Shown: positions 1 to 9,130, counted from the first letter of the stretch. The stretch: DNA of 64,000 bases from Aeromicrobium yanjiei (GCF_009649075.1 NZ_CP045737.1:496001-560000); one strand, 5' to 3'. Translations and numbers: made by a program. Notes: generated from the letters alone by a model not told the origin.

Positions 1-1193
1 TTGATCGCCAGCACCCGGGGATCGGCTGCCGCCTGCTCGATGAACCGCTGGACGCTGGTCGCGAACGAGTCGTAGGGGTGGTGGACCAGCACGTCGCGCT
101 TGCGCAGTGCGCTGAACAGGTCGGCGGGCTTGGAGGTCTCGACCTCGGCCAGGTGCTGGTGGGTGCCAGGAACGAACGGCTCGTAGTGGAGCTCGGGGCG
201 GTCCAGGTCGGCGATCTCGTGGAGGCTGCGCAGGTCGAGCGGGCCCTGCAGGCGTACGACCTCCTCGGGCCGGATGCCGAGCTCGGAGACCAGCAGGTCG
301 AGCACCTCCGGGTCGATGGACCGCTCGACCTCGAGGCGTACGGGCGGGCCGAACTTGCGCCGCAGGAGCTCCTGCTCGAGCGCCTTGAGCAGGTTCTCGG
401 CGTCGTCCTCCTCGACCTCCAGGTCCTCGTTGCGGGTCACCCGGAAGGCGTGGTGGGCGATGACCTCCATGCCCGGGAAGAGCAGGTCCAGGTGGGCCGC
501 GATGACCTCCTCGAGGGGCACGAAGCGTCCGGGATCGGCCTCCATCCAGCGGTTGATGATCGGCGGGACCTTGACGCGCGCGAAGTGGTCCTTGCCGGTG
601 TCGGGGTTGCGCATCACGAGCGCGAGGTTGAGCGAGAGCCCCGAGATGTACGGGAACGGGTGGGCCGGGTCGACTGCGAGCGGGGTGAGGACCGGGAACA
701 CCCGGTTGCGGTACGTCGCGCTGATCTGCTCCTGCTCGTCGGGGCGCAGCGCGTCCCAGTGCAGCAGGTGGATGCCCTCCGCGGCCAGGGCCGGGACGAG
801 GTGGTCGTGATAGGTGTCGGCCTGCTGGATCAGCAGCTCCTGGCTCGCGGCGAGGCTGCGCGAGAGGACCTCACGGGGGTTGAGGCCGCTCGCAGCGGGG
901 ACTGCGACGCCGGCGGCGATGCGCCGCTTCAGACCGGCGATGCGCACCATGAAGAACTCGTCGAGGTTGCTCGCGAAGATGGCCGTGAAGCGGACGCGCT
1001 CCAGCAGGGGCAGGCTCTCGTCCTGCGCGAGCTCCAGGACCCGGGCGTTGAACGCGATCCACGAGAGCTCGCGGTCCAGGAAGCGGTCAGGGGGGAGCGT
1101 GCTGTCGGCCGGGTCGAACGGCGGGTCGACGTCGAACTCGTCCGGCGAGGCCGGGTCCTCCAGGTCAGCGACCGCGATGTCGTGTGTGTCCAC
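1..1193 (-). CDS. ppk1: Polyphosphate kinase 1 (N-terminal part; cut by window edge)
   Basis: PPK1 reversibly transfers the ATP gamma-phosphate to polyphosphate. About 397 N-terminal residues are visible, of a family length near 700; the catalytic histidine region lies beyond the left edge. Seen on the reverse strand: [14 protein letters not shown] at residues 36-49, [12 protein letters not shown], and [15 protein letters not shown] next to the edge, all typical of PPK1. I chose the GTG at 1193, which gives a short acidic lead ([14 protein letters not shown]) before the conserved domain. No convincing ribosome binding site precedes it, and a TTG at 1214 in the same frame is possible. It diverges from the esterase gene. 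The family assignment is secure; the start is not. Confidence 0.93.
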   Translation of the reverse strand, partial: MDTHDIAVADLEDPASPDEFDVDPPFDPADSTLPPDRFLDRELSWIAFNARVLELAQDESLPLLERVRFTAIFASNLDEFFMVRIAGLKRRIAAGVAVPAASGLNPREVLSRSLAASQELLIQQADTYHDHLVPALAAEGIHLLHWDALRPDEQEQISATYRNRVFPVLTPLAVDPAHPFPYISGLSLNLALVMRNPDTGKDHFARVKVPPIINRWMEADPGRFVPLEEVIAAHLDLLFPGMEVIAHHAFRVTRNEDLEVEEDDAENLLKALEQELLRRKFGPPVRLEVERSIDPEVLDLLVSELGIRPEEVVRLQGPLDLRSLHEIADLDRPELHYEPFVPGTHQHLAEVETSKPADLFSALRKRDVLVHHPYDSFATSVQRFIEQAAADPRVLAI

Positions 1194-1271
1194 CTGTCCA
1201 GAGTGGCAGATCAACGTGAACGCGGCCTGAACAAGGACCGCGCGGACCTCCTCAGGCACTAGCGTGACCGC

Positions 1272-2312
1272 ATGGCACTCGTTCCCCAGCTCATCGGCGC
1301 CGCGCGGGGTGCCTCCGCCCGCGCTCTGATGCAGCTGCCGCGTCCCGCGATCGCTCGTCTGGCAGGCCCACCGGTCGTCGTCAACGGCCGTACGCTCGAC
1401 CCCGAGATGCAGCTGCTGCTTCGCCTCCAGCGACTCGAGGGACCGGCGGCCGAGTCCGTCGCGATCAGCCGGGGGCGCCGGATCATTGTGTCCTCGTCGA
1501 GGCTTGCGGGCGGCAACCAGCCGATCGGCGCCATCACGGATCGCACGATCGACGGTCCCGGCGGCCCGCTGGGCCTGCGCTTCTACACCCCGCGCGGGCT
1601 GACCGGGCGGGCGCCAGCGCTCGTGTTCTTCCATGGCGGCGGCTGGATCTACGGCGACCTCGAGAGCCACGACGCGACGTGCCGGTTCCTGGCGGAGGAG
1701 GCGCAGGTGCGGGTCGTCGCGGTCGACTACCGCCTGGCCCCGGAAGCGCCGTTCCCGGCCGCGGTCGACGACGTCCTGGCAGCGTGGAGCTGGATCGTGG
1801 AGCACGCGCCGGGGCTGGGCATCGATCCCGACCGCATCGCGGTCGGCGGCGACAGCGCGGGCGGCAATCTCGCCGCGGTGGTCGCGCAGCAGACCGCCGG
1901 CTCGGCGAGCGCTCCGGCGTTCCAGCTGCTGATCTATCCGGTGACGGACTTCCTCAACCGGGCCCCCAGCCGCACCACGTACGCCGAGGGCTTCTTCCTC
2001 ACCAAGGCGTTCATGGACCTCGCGGAGGAGAACTACCTCGTGGGTGGGGAGGACAGGTCCGATCCTCGCCTCTCGCCGCTCTACGGAGACGTCTCCGGCG
2101 TCGCGCCGGCGTACGTCGTGACGGCGGGCTTCGACCCGCTTCTCGACGAGGGCGATGCGTACGCCGAGAAGCTGCGCGAGGCCGGGGTCCCGGTCGAGCA
2201 CGTCCGCGAGGACGGTCTGATCCACGGCTTCGTCAACATGGTCGCGATCGGCCGCACCGCACCCAAGGCCGTCCGCCGCGCCGCCGCAGCCCTCCAGCGC
2301 GGCCTCTCCTGA
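1272..2312 (+). CDS. Alpha/beta hydrolase, hormone-sensitive lipase family esterase
   Basis: A 346-residue esterase of the HSL (family IV) type. The oxyanion-hole motif HGGGW is at about residue 121, the nucleophile elbow GGDSAGGN at about 192-199, the acid in [10 protein letters not shown] and the catalytic His in DGLIHGF near the C-terminus, so the triad is complete. An N-terminal cap of about 110 residues precedes the core and no signal peptide is evident. Substrate is probably a short acyl ester; nothing in the context narrows it. A TAGCGT hexamer at 1260-1265 ends six bases before the ATG, which suggests a leaderless transcript and supports this start. It converges on mshD across the 21-bp repeat array. 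Confidence 0.88.
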   Translation: MALVPQLIGAARGASARALMQLPRPAIARLAGPPVVVNGRTLDPEMQLLLRLQRLEGPAAESVAISRGRRIIVSSSRLAGGNQPIGAITDRTIDGPGGPLGLRFYTPRGLTGRAPALVFFHGGGWIYGDLESHDATCRFLAEEAQVRVVAVDYRLAPEAPFPAAVDDVLAAWSWIVEHAPGLGIDPDRIAVGGDSAGGNLAAVVAQQTAGSASAPAFQLLIYPVTDFLNRAPSRTTYAEGFFLTKAFMDLAEENYLVGGEDRSDPRLSPLYGDVSGVAPAYVVTAGFDPLLDEGDAYAEKLREAGVPVEHVREDGLIHGFVNMVAIGRTAPKAVRRAAAALQRGLS

Positions 2313-2324
2313 CCCACCCCAAAC

Positions 2325-2576
2325 GCTGACGCGCGCCTCCGGGCCGCCGAGGGGAGGCTCCGGATCGCTGACGCGCGCCTCCGGGCCGCTGACGCGCGCC
2401 TCCGGATCGCCGAGGGGAGGCTCGGAGTCGCCGGTCCGCATACGGGAGCCGCGCCTCAGCGCACCGGGGCCGCGCTTCAGCGGACGGGGGGCGCGCTTCA
2501 GCGGACGGGGGGCGCGCTTCAGCGGACGGGGGGCGCGCTTCAGCGGACGGGAGGCGCGCGTCAGCGGTGGGTGGAG
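2325..2576. repeat. 21-bp period tandem repeat array between convergent genes
   Basis: Twelve head-to-tail units of exactly 21 bases cover the whole spacer from just after the esterase stop to inside the mshD stop region. Units at 2325, 2367 and 2388 share GCTGACGCGCGCCTCCGG. Units at 2346 and 2409 share GCCGAGGGGAGGCT. Units at 2472, 2493 and 2514 are identical and contain GCGCTTCAGCGGACGGGG. The unit at 2535 differs by one base, and the last unit overlaps the mshD stop codon (2561-2563). The array is too regular for a terminator and has no unique spacers, so it is not a CRISPR. The gradient from diverged to identical units suggests recent expansion on the mshD side. Function unknown. Confidence 0.9.
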
Positions 2577-3376
2577 TAGAGGACGTCCTTCTTGTGGTCG
2601 CGGAAGCCGAGATTGCGGTAGACCTTGAGCGCGGGGGCGTTGTCGCCCTCGACGTAGAGGTCGACGACCGGCAGGCCCTGCTCGTGCAGGTGCCGCAGTC
2701 CCCGGGCCGTCAACGCGGTGCCGAGACCGCCGCCTTGGGCGTCGGGGTCGATGCCGACGACGTAGACCTCGCCGATCCCGTCCTCGACCTTGGTCCAGTG
2801 GAAGCCGATGACGCGGCCGTCGCGCTCGGCCACGAAGAGGCCCGCGGGATCGAACCAGTCCGAGGCCATCCGGCGGTCCAGGTCGGCCCGGTCCATGGCC
2901 CCCTGCTCGGGGTGGTGCGCGAACGCCCGCGCGTTGACGGACAGGATCGCCTCGGCGTCGTCGGGTCGGTACGTCCGCAGCGTGACGCCGTCGATCTCGC
3001 GCTCGGGGGCCGGCGGGCCGTCGAACGTCAGGCGCAGCACGAGCAGCTCGCGAGCGACCGTGAGTCCTGCCGCTGCGGCGAGCGCCTGCGCGCCAGGCAG
3101 GTCGCCGTGCGCCCAGAACTTCTCCTCGCCGTCGGCCACGAGCTCGTCGAGGATGCGGCGTCCGATGCCCTCGCGACGGCGATCGGGGTCGACGACGATC
3201 TCGACCGGGGCGTCGCCGACCGCGTACGCCGCGCCGACGATCGCACCGGACCGGTCGGACTGCTGCACCAGCACCCGGGCCCGGGCGCCCTCGCGCAGCG
3301 CGAAGAGGCTCGCCTCGTTGAACGGCGCGACGCCGTCGGCCTGCGTCGCCCGCTCGGCCAGGTCCAGGAGGCTCAT
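2561..3376 (-). CDS. mshD: Mycothiol synthase (MshD)
   Basis: MshD acetylates the cysteinyl amine of Cys-GlcN-Ins with acetyl-CoA, the last step of mycothiol synthesis. The 271-residue protein has two tandem GNAT folds: an N-terminal one with the acetyl-CoA loop [12 protein letters not shown] and a C-terminal one with [17 protein letters not shown] and the closing VYRNLGF, the layout of the family. Its ATG overlaps the accD3 stop in an ATGA, so the two are probably translationally coupled. The order glnR-(accD3)-mshD recalls the mycobacterial glnR-mshD neighbourhood. A longer in-frame reading upstream lies inside accD3 and was rejected. Confidence 0.93.
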   Translation of the reverse strand: MSLLDLAERATQADGVAPFNEASLFALREGARARVLVQQSDRSGAIVGAAYAVGDAPVEIVVDPDRRREGIGRRILDELVADGEEKFWAHGDLPGAQALAAAAGLTVARELLVLRLTFDGPPAPEREIDGVTLRTYRPDDAEAILSVNARAFAHHPEQGAMDRADLDRRMASDWFDPAGLFVAERDGRVIGFHWTKVEDGIGEVYVVGIDPDAQGGGLGTALTARGLRHLHEQGLPVVDLYVEGDNAPALKVYRNLGFRDHKKDVLYSTHR

Positions 3377-4797
3377 CGGGACCTCAGCGCCACGAGCTGC
3401 GCGCCGATCTCGGCGGCCATCGCCCGGGCGAACGCCTCGGGGGTGTCGCCGGCCGGCTCGGGGACGATGTGGTGCACCGTGCCATTGTGCAGCAGGTCGA
3501 GGGCGCCGACCCGCTGGGCCGCTGCCATCTCGGCCGCGTGCTCGAGATCGCCGTGCACGATCGCGCTGGCTCCCTCGGGCGGCAGCGGCGACAGCCATGC
3601 GTTCTCCGCCGCGATCACGACGTCCGCCGGCAGCAGCGCGAGCGCTCCGCCGCCGCACCCCTGGCCGAGCAGGACCGAGACCGTCGGCACGGTCATCGTC
3701 GACATCCAGCTGATGCAGCGCGCGATCTCACCCGCGATCGCGCCCTGCTCGGCCTCGGGCGACAGCTCTGCTCCCGGGGTGTCGATGAACGAGACGAGGG
3801 GCAGCCGCAGCTCGTTGGCCAGCCGCATCCCGCGGCGGGCCTCGCGAAGGGCGGCCGGGCCCATCGGCTTGAACCGGGTCTGCGTCGTGCGGTCCTGACC
3901 GATCACGACGCACGGCTGACCGTCGATGCGGGCGAGGGCCACGATCATCGCGCTGTCGCGCTCGCCCTTCTCGGTGCCCTGGAGGCGCACGGTCGCGTCG
4001 CTGCCGTAGCGGAGCACCTCGCGCACGCCCGCGCGGCGGGGGCCGCGGGTGATCTGGATCGACTCCCACGCGGAGCGCTCGTGCCGGACCTCGGCGGTCC
4101 GGAGCTCACGCGTGCGCCGCGTCGGCGGATCGACCAGCAGGCTCAGGGCCCGGTCGACCAGCAGCGGCAGCTCGTCGGGCAGCACCACGGCGTCGATGAT
4201 CCCGCGGTCGGCGAGGTTCTCGGCGACCTGCACGCCGGGAGGGAAGGGCTTGCCCTCCATGATCTCGTAGACCTTGGGGCCGAGGAAGCCGATGAGCGCA
4301 CCCGGCTCCGCGATCGTGATGTGGGCCAGCGAGCCCCACGAGGCGAACACTCCGCCGGTCGTGGGGTGGCGCAGGTAGATCAGGTACGGCAGTCCGGCCG
4401 CGCGGTGGTCCATGATCGCGCGGGTGATGTCGACCATGTGGACGAACGCCGGGGTGCCCTCCTGCATGCGCGTCCCGCCGGACGCGGTCGTGGCCAGGAC
4501 GGGGATGCCCTCGGCCGTCGCCCGGCGCACCGCCGCGACGATGCGCAGCGCCGAGGCCCGGCCGATCGAGCCGGCCAGGAAGCGGAACTCGTTGACGACG
4601 ACCGCGACCGGCCGCCCGCGCATGAGGCCCCGTCCGGTCAGCACCGACTCGTCGGTGCCGGCGCGCTCGGCCGCGGCGCGGAGCTCCTGCTGGTACGTCG
4701 GGTCGAGACGGCTGTGGTCGACGGGCTCGTCCCACGACTCGAACGATCCCTCGTCGAGGACGAGGTCGAGGAGTCCTTGGGCAGTCAGATGGGCCAT
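3373..4797 (-). CDS. accD3: Fused beta/alpha acetyl-CoA carboxylase carboxyltransferase (AccD3 type)
   Basis: 474 residues containing both carboxyltransferase halves. The beta-like half has [36 protein letters not shown] and GFLGPKVYE. The alpha-like half (from about residue 270) has [34 protein letters not shown], the oxyanion segment [11 protein letters not shown] and the family tail region. This fusion, shorter than the 520-550 residue AccD4/AccD5 type, is what mycobacterial AccD3 shows. No zinc-finger cysteines precede the first half. It would transfer carboxyl from carboxybiotin to acetyl-CoA; the biotin carboxylase and carrier are not in the window. It sits 12 bases after glnR and overlaps mshD. 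Confidence 0.88.
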   Translation of the reverse strand: MAHLTAQGLLDLVLDEGSFESWDEPVDHSRLDPTYQQELRAAAERAGTDESVLTGRGLMRGRPVAVVVNEFRFLAGSIGRASALRIVAAVRRATAEGIPVLATTASGGTRMQEGTPAFVHMVDITRAIMDHRAAGLPYLIYLRHPTTGGVFASWGSLAHITIAEPGALIGFLGPKVYEIMEGKPFPPGVQVAENLADRGIIDAVVLPDELPLLVDRALSLLVDPPTRRTRELRTAEVRHERSAWESIQITRGPRRAGVREVLRYGSDATVRLQGTEKGERDSAMIVALARIDGQPCVVIGQDRTTQTRFKPMGPAALREARRGMRLANELRLPLVSFIDTPGAELSPEAEQGAIAGEIARCISWMSTMTVPTVSVLLGQGCGGGALALLPADVVIAAENAWLSPLPPEGASAIVHGDLEHAAEMAAAQRVGALDLLHNGTVHHIVPEPAGDTPEAFARAMAAEIGAQLVALRSR

Positions 4798-4809
4798 GCG
4801 CCCACCCTC

Positions 4810-5523
4810 TCAGGCCGTGACGTCGGCGCTGTCGCGAGCAGGCTCGGACTTGGTCGCGACGAAGCGGTACCCGACGTTGCGCACGGTGCCGATGAGCGTC
4901 TCGTTGTCGGTCCCGAGCTTCGCGCGCAGGCGGCGCACGTGGACGTCGACCGTGCGGGTGCCGCCGAAGTAGTCGTAGCCCCACACCTCCTGCAGCAGCT
5001 GCTGGCGGGTGAAGACCCGTCCGGGGTGCTGCGCGAGGAACTTGAGCAGCTCGAACTCCTTGAACGTCAGGTCGAGCGTGCGGTTCTCGAGCTTCGCGGT
5101 GTACGTCGCGTCGTCGACGACCAGGCCGCTGGAGGAGATGACGTGGCTCTCGTTGTCGCCGACCGAGCTGGCGGCGATGCGGCCGACGCCGAGGCGCAGG
5201 CGGGCCTCGAGCTCGGCGGGGCCGGCCGTCGTGAGGATGACGTCGTCCATGCCCCAGTCGGAGGCGGCCACGGCCAGGCCGCCCTCGGTGAGGATGAGGA
5301 TCAGCGGGCACTCGACACCGGTGGTGCGGATGACCCGGGTCAGGCTGCGGACCTGCGCGAGGTCGTGGCGCCCGTCGACCAGCACCGCGTCACACGGTGG
5401 TGCGTCCAGCAGGGCGCTCGCCTCGGCGGGGAGGATCTTGACGTGGTGGGGCAGCAGCGCGAGCGCGGGCAGCACCTCGACGGACGATTGCGTGCTCTTG
5501 GTGAGCAGGAGCAGGTGGGACAT
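4810..5523 (-). CDS. glnR: GlnR-type OmpR family nitrogen response regulator
   Basis: 237 residues: a receiver domain (about 1-120) and a winged-helix DNA-binding domain (about 140-225) with [20 protein letters not shown] and [15 protein letters not shown]. The receiver keeps an Asp at residue 50 (VLVDGRHD) but lacks the N-terminal acidic pair (the strand reads LLLLTKS) and the switch lysine (LTEGG), so it is unlikely to be a normal phosphorylation switch. Such an atypical receiver is a hallmark of actinobacterial GlnR, the regulator of nitrogen uptake and assimilation. The ATG at 5523 was chosen over one 45 codons upstream because the longer reading crosses the palindromic spacer. Context (mshD downstream) matches mycobacterial glnR. 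Confidence 0.87.
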   Translation of the reverse strand: MSHLLLLTKSTQSSVEVLPALALLPHHVKILPAEASALLDAPPCDAVLVDGRHDLAQVRSLTRVIRTTGVECPLILILTEGGLAVAASDWGMDDVILTTAGPAELEARLRLGVGRIAASSVGDNESHVISSSGLVVDDATYTAKLENRTLDLTFKEFELLKFLAQHPGRVFTRQQLLQEVWGYDYFGGTRTVDVHVRRLRAKLGTDNETLIGTVRNVGYRFVATKSEPARDSADVTA

Positions 5524-5554
5524 GGCGTCGGCCTCCGGTGCTGCGATTCGTGCG

Positions 5555-5613
5555 GCAAGCATGCTTGCACAGTGTGCAGATATGCGAAGAGGCCATGGTG
5601 AATCACCGTGGCC
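5555..5613. promoter_or_regulatory. Cluster of three inverted repeats between glnR and the MoaD-like gene
   Basis: Three palindromes fall within 59 bases of the divergent spacer. GCAAGCATGCTTGC (5555-5568) is perfect. It overlaps TGCACA-G-TGTGCA (5566-5578), also with perfect arms. A third has 11-base arms (5591-5601 and 5603-5613, one mismatch) reading GGCCATGGTGA / TCACCGTGGCC. Operators for glnR and for the rightward gene are the simplest reading. The GCTTGCA heptamer also occurs in the palindrome upstream of the XRE gene at 21827. Confidence 0.65.
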
Positions 5614-5639
5614 TCGTTGCATGCACGAGAATACGACAT

Positions 5640-5933
5640 GTGTCCGATCAATTGCCACAAGATGACGCGAATGAGAATGACGTCACAGTTCGCTACTGGG
5701 CCGCTGCGCGCTCGGCCGCAGGCGTCGCCGAGGAGACTGTCGCCGCCCTGACGCTGGCCGAGCTGCTCGACGAGATCAGCCGCCGGCACCGCGACCGGGA
5801 CCGGTTCGACGACGTCATCTCGATCTGCTCGATCCTCGTCGGCGAGACGCCGGTGGGGGCCAAGGATCCTGCCCAGGTCGATCTCCCGCGCGGGGTCCAC
5901 GTGGAGTTCCTGCCGCCGTTCGCGGGCGGCTGA
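5640..5933 (+). CDS. MoaD/ThiS-family small sulfur-carrier protein
   Basis: About 97 residues with a ubiquitin-like fold pattern: [20 protein letters not shown] at the front, a LAELLDEI helix, and a C-terminal GG following VEFLPPFAG, the end that is adenylylated and thiocarboxylated in MoaD and ThiS. It could serve molybdopterin synthesis (a molybdenum enzyme lies at 41342) or another sulfur-transfer route; the sulfurtransferase downstream fits a sulfur-transfer role. I prefer the GTG at 5640, since residues upstream of VSDQLPQDD look non-conserved and cross the palindromes; an ATG at 5595 is the alternative. First gene of a rightward group ending with sseC. Confidence 0.8.
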   Translation: MSDQLPQDDANENDVTVRYWAAARSAAGVAEETVAALTLAELLDEISRRHRDRDRFDDVISICSILVGETPVGAKDPAQVDLPRGVHVEFLPPFAGG

Positions 5934-5957
5934 CCGCTCGACTGGCATCATGCGGGG

Positions 5958-6764
5958 GTGCCCAGACTCGGATCCACGCTGTTCTCCGTCGCCCTCGTCG
6001 GAGTCATCACGCTGGCGGCGTACACCGACCCGTGGGTCCTGGGCGCAGCGCTGCTCCTGGTGCAGGTCATGATCGGGGCCGCCCCGGGCATCTTCGACGC
6101 GACGCACCGCTCGATCCCGTCGCCTCGCTTCGTCCCGGTCGTGGTGGCCGGCGTCGTCGCGACGGTCCTGACGCTCGAGCCCGATCTGCTGTCCGGCGCG
6201 GCCGGCACCTCGCCCGACGTGGTGGGCGCGACCAGCACCGGCATGGTGGGGGGCGTCCTCCCGGCCGTCGCCGCCGCCCTGCTCGTGGCGCTGGTGGCCC
6301 AGATGCTGCGGCGCGACGGGCGTACGCACCTGGTCCAGTCCGTCGGCTACGCCGTGCTGTTGGCGGTCGTGGCCGCCCTGGCGTCCGGATGGGTCAGCGC
6401 GGTGCACTCGGTCGACGGGCCCGAGGTGGTCGCGGTCGGTGCTGCGGGCGTCGCGGGCGGTCTCCTCGCCTGGACGCTGCCGGTCGACCGGTGGATCTGC
6501 CTGAGCCTCGCGACGCTGGCCGGCGCAGGAGCGGGCGCGGCGGTCGCGGCGGTCGTCGACTCCTCCATGACGGTCTACTTCGGCGTCGTCGTCGGTCCCG
6601 CCGTGGCCCTCGCGGCCGTGCTGGGACAGATCGTCGGCCGGGCGATCGCCCGTGGCCGCGCCCACGCCGCGGCGAGCTGGGGATTCCCCGGCGCCATGGC
6701 CGTCGCCCTCGCGGCACCGCTGGTCTACGTCGGCGGCCAGCTCCTGACGCTGCCCAACCTCTGA
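5958..6764 (+). CDS. Conserved multi-pass membrane protein (Rv0817c-like by position)
   Basis: 268 residues, very rich in Ala, Val, Leu and Gly, with about seven hydrophobic segments spread along the length (first at residues 7-25, last at about 240-260) and short charged loops such as RDGRTH. No catalytic motif recognised. Its length and its position between a regulator and a membrane-anchored thioredoxin match the mycobacterial protein of the Rv0816c-Rv0817c pair, but I cannot confirm homology by eye. GTG start 24 bases after the MoaD-like gene, so probably the same transcript. It may be a membrane partner for the thioredoxin; that is inference. Confidence 0.72.
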   Translation: MPRLGSTLFSVALVGVITLAAYTDPWVLGAALLLVQVMIGAAPGIFDATHRSIPSPRFVPVVVAGVVATVLTLEPDLLSGAAGTSPDVVGATSTGMVGGVLPAVAAALLVALVAQMLRRDGRTHLVQSVGYAVLLAVVAALASGWVSAVHSVDGPEVVAVGAAGVAGGLLAWTLPVDRWICLSLATLAGAGAGAAVAAVVDSSMTVYFGVVVGPAVALAAVLGQIVGRAIARGRAHAAASWGFPGAMAVALAAPLVYVGGQLLTLPNL

Positions 6765-6804
6765 GCCGTCGCGGCTCCGCGACTGTGCGGCGTACGCTGT
6801 CACG

Positions 6805-7224
6805 GTGATCGGAGTCGTCGTCCTGCTCGTCTCCGTCGTGGTCGCGGCCGCCGCAGCGCTGGCGATGCGATGGAAGAACGGCCGGTTCTCGCAGGTCGCT
6901 GACGATCGCGAGGTCATGACGCCCGGCCGGATCGGCGCACCGCTCGGCGAGCGCGCCACGCTGGTGCAGTTCTCGAGTGCGTTCTGCAGCCCGTGTCGGG
7001 CGACGCGCGTCCTGCTGGCCGACATCGCCTCGAAGGTCGACGGGGTCACCACGGTGGAGATCGACGCCGAGGAGCACCTCGACCTGGTGCGGGAGATGGG
7101 CATCATGCGCACCCCCACCGTCCTGGTGCTGGACGCCCGCGGTGCCGTGACGACCCGCGCCTCCGGCCTCCCGCGTCGCGAGCAGGTGATGGCGGCGCTC
7201 AACCGCGCTGTCGACGCTCGGTAG
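6805..7224 (+). CDS. Membrane-anchored thioredoxin-like protein (ThiX-like)
   Basis: 139 residues. An N-terminal hydrophobic helix (about 2-22) anchors a thioredoxin domain containing the redox motif CSPC in FSSAFCSPCRATRVLL and the cis-proline segment MGIMRTPTVLVLD. The expected role is thiol-disulfide exchange at the membrane. The GTG start is supported by a TACGCT hexamer at 6793-6798, six bases upstream, so a leaderless transcript may begin here even though the gene is co-oriented with its neighbours. It precedes DUF4395 and sulfurtransferase genes, an arrangement also seen in mycobacteria. Confidence 0.85.
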   Translation: MIGVVVLLVSVVVAAAAALAMRWKNGRFSQVADDREVMTPGRIGAPLGERATLVQFSSAFCSPCRATRVLLADIASKVDGVTTVEIDAEEHLDLVREMGIMRTPTVLVLDARGAVTTRASGLPRREQVMAALNRAVDAR

Positions 7225-7239
7225 AAGCTCTGGCGTCTC

Positions 7240-7306
7240 GACATGCGGGACACATGTCCACATGGTGGAATCGGTGCGGGTGTTCGGCGACCGGTGCCTC
7301 TACTGT
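7240..7306 (+). promoter_or_regulatory. Candidate promoter/operator region before the DUF4395-sulfurtransferase genes
   Basis: The 236-base spacer between the thioredoxin and DUF4395 genes holds an inverted repeat GACATG (7240-7245) and CATGTC (7253-7258), and a TACTGT hexamer at 7301-7306 that could be a -10 element, leaving about 150 bases of leader. No -35 is clear. The rest of the spacer shows no convincing open frame, riboswitch or terminator. Confidence 0.35.
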
Positions 7307-7460
7307 GGAGCCATGTTCCGGACGACACACCTGACGCGCCGACGTGCAGTGGACAACTGCCGTACGCGCTCGTCGCTGTGTCGCGCGCGCTGATCTCGAC
7401 GCCCATCAGCCCGGGCACACCTGCACGTCCAGGTCGTGCCGTCCCGTTCGCAGGAGCATC

Positions 7461-7901
7461 ATGTCCCAGCCCCTCCAGGTGGACCCACGTGGTCTGCGGG
7501 TCGTCGCCGGCATCACGGCGGCGGTCCTCGCGGCGGTGCTGCTGATCCCTGCGGAGCCCGTGCGCGCCGTGCTGCTCGCGGTCCAGGTCGTGGTGTTCGC
7601 GCTGGCCGCGTTCGTGGGCCTCGGTGCCTCGCCCTACGCGGTGCTGTACCGGCGGCTCGTGCTGCCACGCATCGGCCCGCCGCTCGTGCGGGAGGACGCC
7701 CGTCCGCCGCGCTTCGCGCAGGTCGTGGGCCTGACCTTCACCGGCGTCGCCCTCGTCGCACTGCTGGCGGGAGCGACGACCGTGTCCCTCGTCGCGACGG
7801 GCCTCGCGCTCGTCGCGGCCCTGCTCAACGCAGTCGTGGGCCTGTGCCTCGGCTGCGAGATGTACCTCGCGCTGCGCCGGCTCGCGCCGGCCGGCGCCTG
7901 A
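7461..7901 (+). CDS. DUF4395 membrane protein
   Basis: 146 residues with hydrophobic segments at about 14-50, 88-110 and 115-130. The motif GLCLGCEMY near the C-terminus, with two closely spaced cysteines, is typical of DUF4395, a family found beside thioredoxins and sulfurtransferases. The ATG at 7461 follows CAGGAG with five bases between, which decides this start over an upstream ATG at 7344. The gene order thioredoxin-DUF4395-rhodanese suggests a role in membrane thiol or sulfane-sulfur exchange; this is inferred from neighbours. Confidence 0.82.
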   Translation: MSQPLQVDPRGLRVVAGITAAVLAAVLLIPAEPVRAVLLAVQVVVFALAAFVGLGASPYAVLYRRLVLPRIGPPLVREDARPPRFAQVVGLTFTGVALVALLAGATTVSLVATGLALVAALLNAVVGLCLGCEMYLALRRLAPAGA

Positions 7902-7964
7902 ACCACCACTCAACCACTTCACGAACGTCCAACCAACGCCCGCTCGGGCACAACGGAGGTAAGC

Positions 7965-8813
7965 ATGAGCCGCGAATCCGCGCTCGTCACAGCAGACTGG
8001 GTCGAGGAGCACCTGAACGACCCGAAGGTCGTCCTGGTCGAGGTCGACGAGGACGCCGAGGCGTACGACAAGGGGCACATCCCCGGTGCCGTCAAGCTCG
8101 ACTGGAAGAAGGACCTCCAGGACGGCGTGCGTCACGACTTCGTCACCAAGGAGAAGCTCGAGGAGCTGTTGTCGGCCAAGGGCATCGCCAACGACGACAC
8201 GCTCGTCTTCTACGGCGGCAACAACAACTGGTTCGCGGCCTACGCCTACTGGTACCTCAAGTACTACGGCCACGAGAACCTGCGCCTGCTCGACGGCGGC
8301 CGCAAGAAGTGGGAGCTGGACTCGCGTGAGCTGACGACCGACGTCGCCGAGCGCCCGGCCACGACCTACACCGCGAAGGAGGCGGACACCTCGATCCGCG
8401 CCTACCGCGACGAGGTCATCGAGGCGATCGGCACCAAGAACCTGATCGACGTGCGCAGCCCCGACGAGTTCGCCGGCCGCCTGCTGGCCCCCGCGCACCT
8501 GCCGCAGGAGGCCGCCCAGATCGGCGGTCACATCCCCACGGCCGGCAACGTGCCGTGGAGCAAGGCCGCCAACGACGACGGGACGTTCCGCAGCGACGAG
8601 GAGCTCAAGGCCCTCTACGCGGACGCGGGTCTCGAGGACGGCAAGGACACGATCGCGTACTGCCGCATCGGCGAGCGCAGCTCGCACACCTGGTTCGTGC
8701 TCAAGGAGATCCTGGGCCTCGAGAACGTCAAGAACTACGACGGCTCGTGGAGCGAGTACGGGTCCCTTCGTGGCGTCCCCGTCGCGCTCGGCGACGAGCC
8801 GGGTGTCGCCTGA
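7965..8813 (+). CDS. cysA: Thiosulfate sulfurtransferase, two-domain rhodanese (CysA2/SseA type)
   Basis: 282 residues in two rhodanese domains. The inactive N-terminal domain has AYDKGHIPGAVKLDWKKDL. The active C-terminal domain has NLIDVRSPDEFAG and the catalytic loop CRIGERSSHTWFVLKEIL, whose Cys carries the persulfide. It moves sulfane sulfur from thiosulfate or a similar donor to a thiol acceptor. GGAGG at 7951-7955 fits the ATG at 7965. It overlaps sseC by one base (TGATG), so the pair is translationally coupled, exactly as the cysA2-sseC2 pair of mycobacteria. The MoaD-like protein upstream is a possible acceptor. Confidence 0.93.
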   Translation: MSRESALVTADWVEEHLNDPKVVLVEVDEDAEAYDKGHIPGAVKLDWKKDLQDGVRHDFVTKEKLEELLSAKGIANDDTLVFYGGNNNWFAAYAYWYLKYYGHENLRLLDGGRKKWELDSRELTTDVAERPATTYTAKEADTSIRAYRDEVIEAIGTKNLIDVRSPDEFAGRLLAPAHLPQEAAQIGGHIPTAGNVPWSKAANDDGTFRSDEELKALYADAGLEDGKDTIAYCRIGERSSHTWFVLKEILGLENVKNYDGSWSEYGSLRGVPVALGDEPGVA

Positions 8814-9109
8814 TGTGCGGGGCAGTCAAGGGCGGCCCCTCCCTCGAGGGCGTCGACGTGGCGAACCAGGCCGTGATCCAGGGCGTCGTCACGCGTGACG
8901 GCCAGCCGGTCGGCAACGCGTACGTGCGTCTGCTCGACCGCACGGGCGAGTTCACCGCCGAGGTCCCGACCTCGGCCACGGGTCAGTTCCGCTTCTTCGC
9001 CGGCCCCGGCGAGTGGACCCTGCGCACGCTGGCTCCCAAGGCGGTCTCGGTCGACAACACCGTGACGGCCGCCAAGGGCGTCGTCGCGGAGGTCGCGGTC
9101 GCGGTCTGA
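8813..9109 (+). CDS. sseC: SseC, DUF1416 protein
   Basis: 98 residues beginning MCGAVKGGPSLEGVDVANQA and continuing as a compact beta-rich domain (VIQGVVTRDGQPVGNAYVRLLD), typical of DUF1416/SseC, which nearly always sits behind a CysA-type sulfurtransferase. The conserved Cys2-Gly3 at the extreme N-terminus may matter once Met is removed. Biochemical role is not established; co-operation with the sulfurtransferase is inferred from the one-base overlap. The strong hairpin at 9131-9176 closes the transcript. Confidence 0.88.
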   Translation: MCGAVKGGPSLEGVDVANQAVIQGVVTRDGQPVGNAYVRLLDRTGEFTAEVPTSATGQFRFFAGPGEWTLRTLAPKAVSVDNTVTAAKGVVAEVAVAV

Positions 9110-9130
9110 GCCACGACAGCCACGACAGCA

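Noticed and set aside
2325-2576. CRISPR array
   Set aside because: Units are contiguous with no unique spacers, repeat length is 21, and no cas gene is nearby.
7243-7545. Small plus-strand ORF before DUF4395
   Set aside because: It overlaps the start of the DUF4395 gene in another frame, has no ribosome site and crosses an inverted repeat.
5340-8687. Very long minus-strand open frame (1115 codons)
   Set aside because: It runs antisense through six well supported genes; composition (Arg, His, Asp, Gly-rich without hydrophobic core) is that of a high-GC shadow frame.
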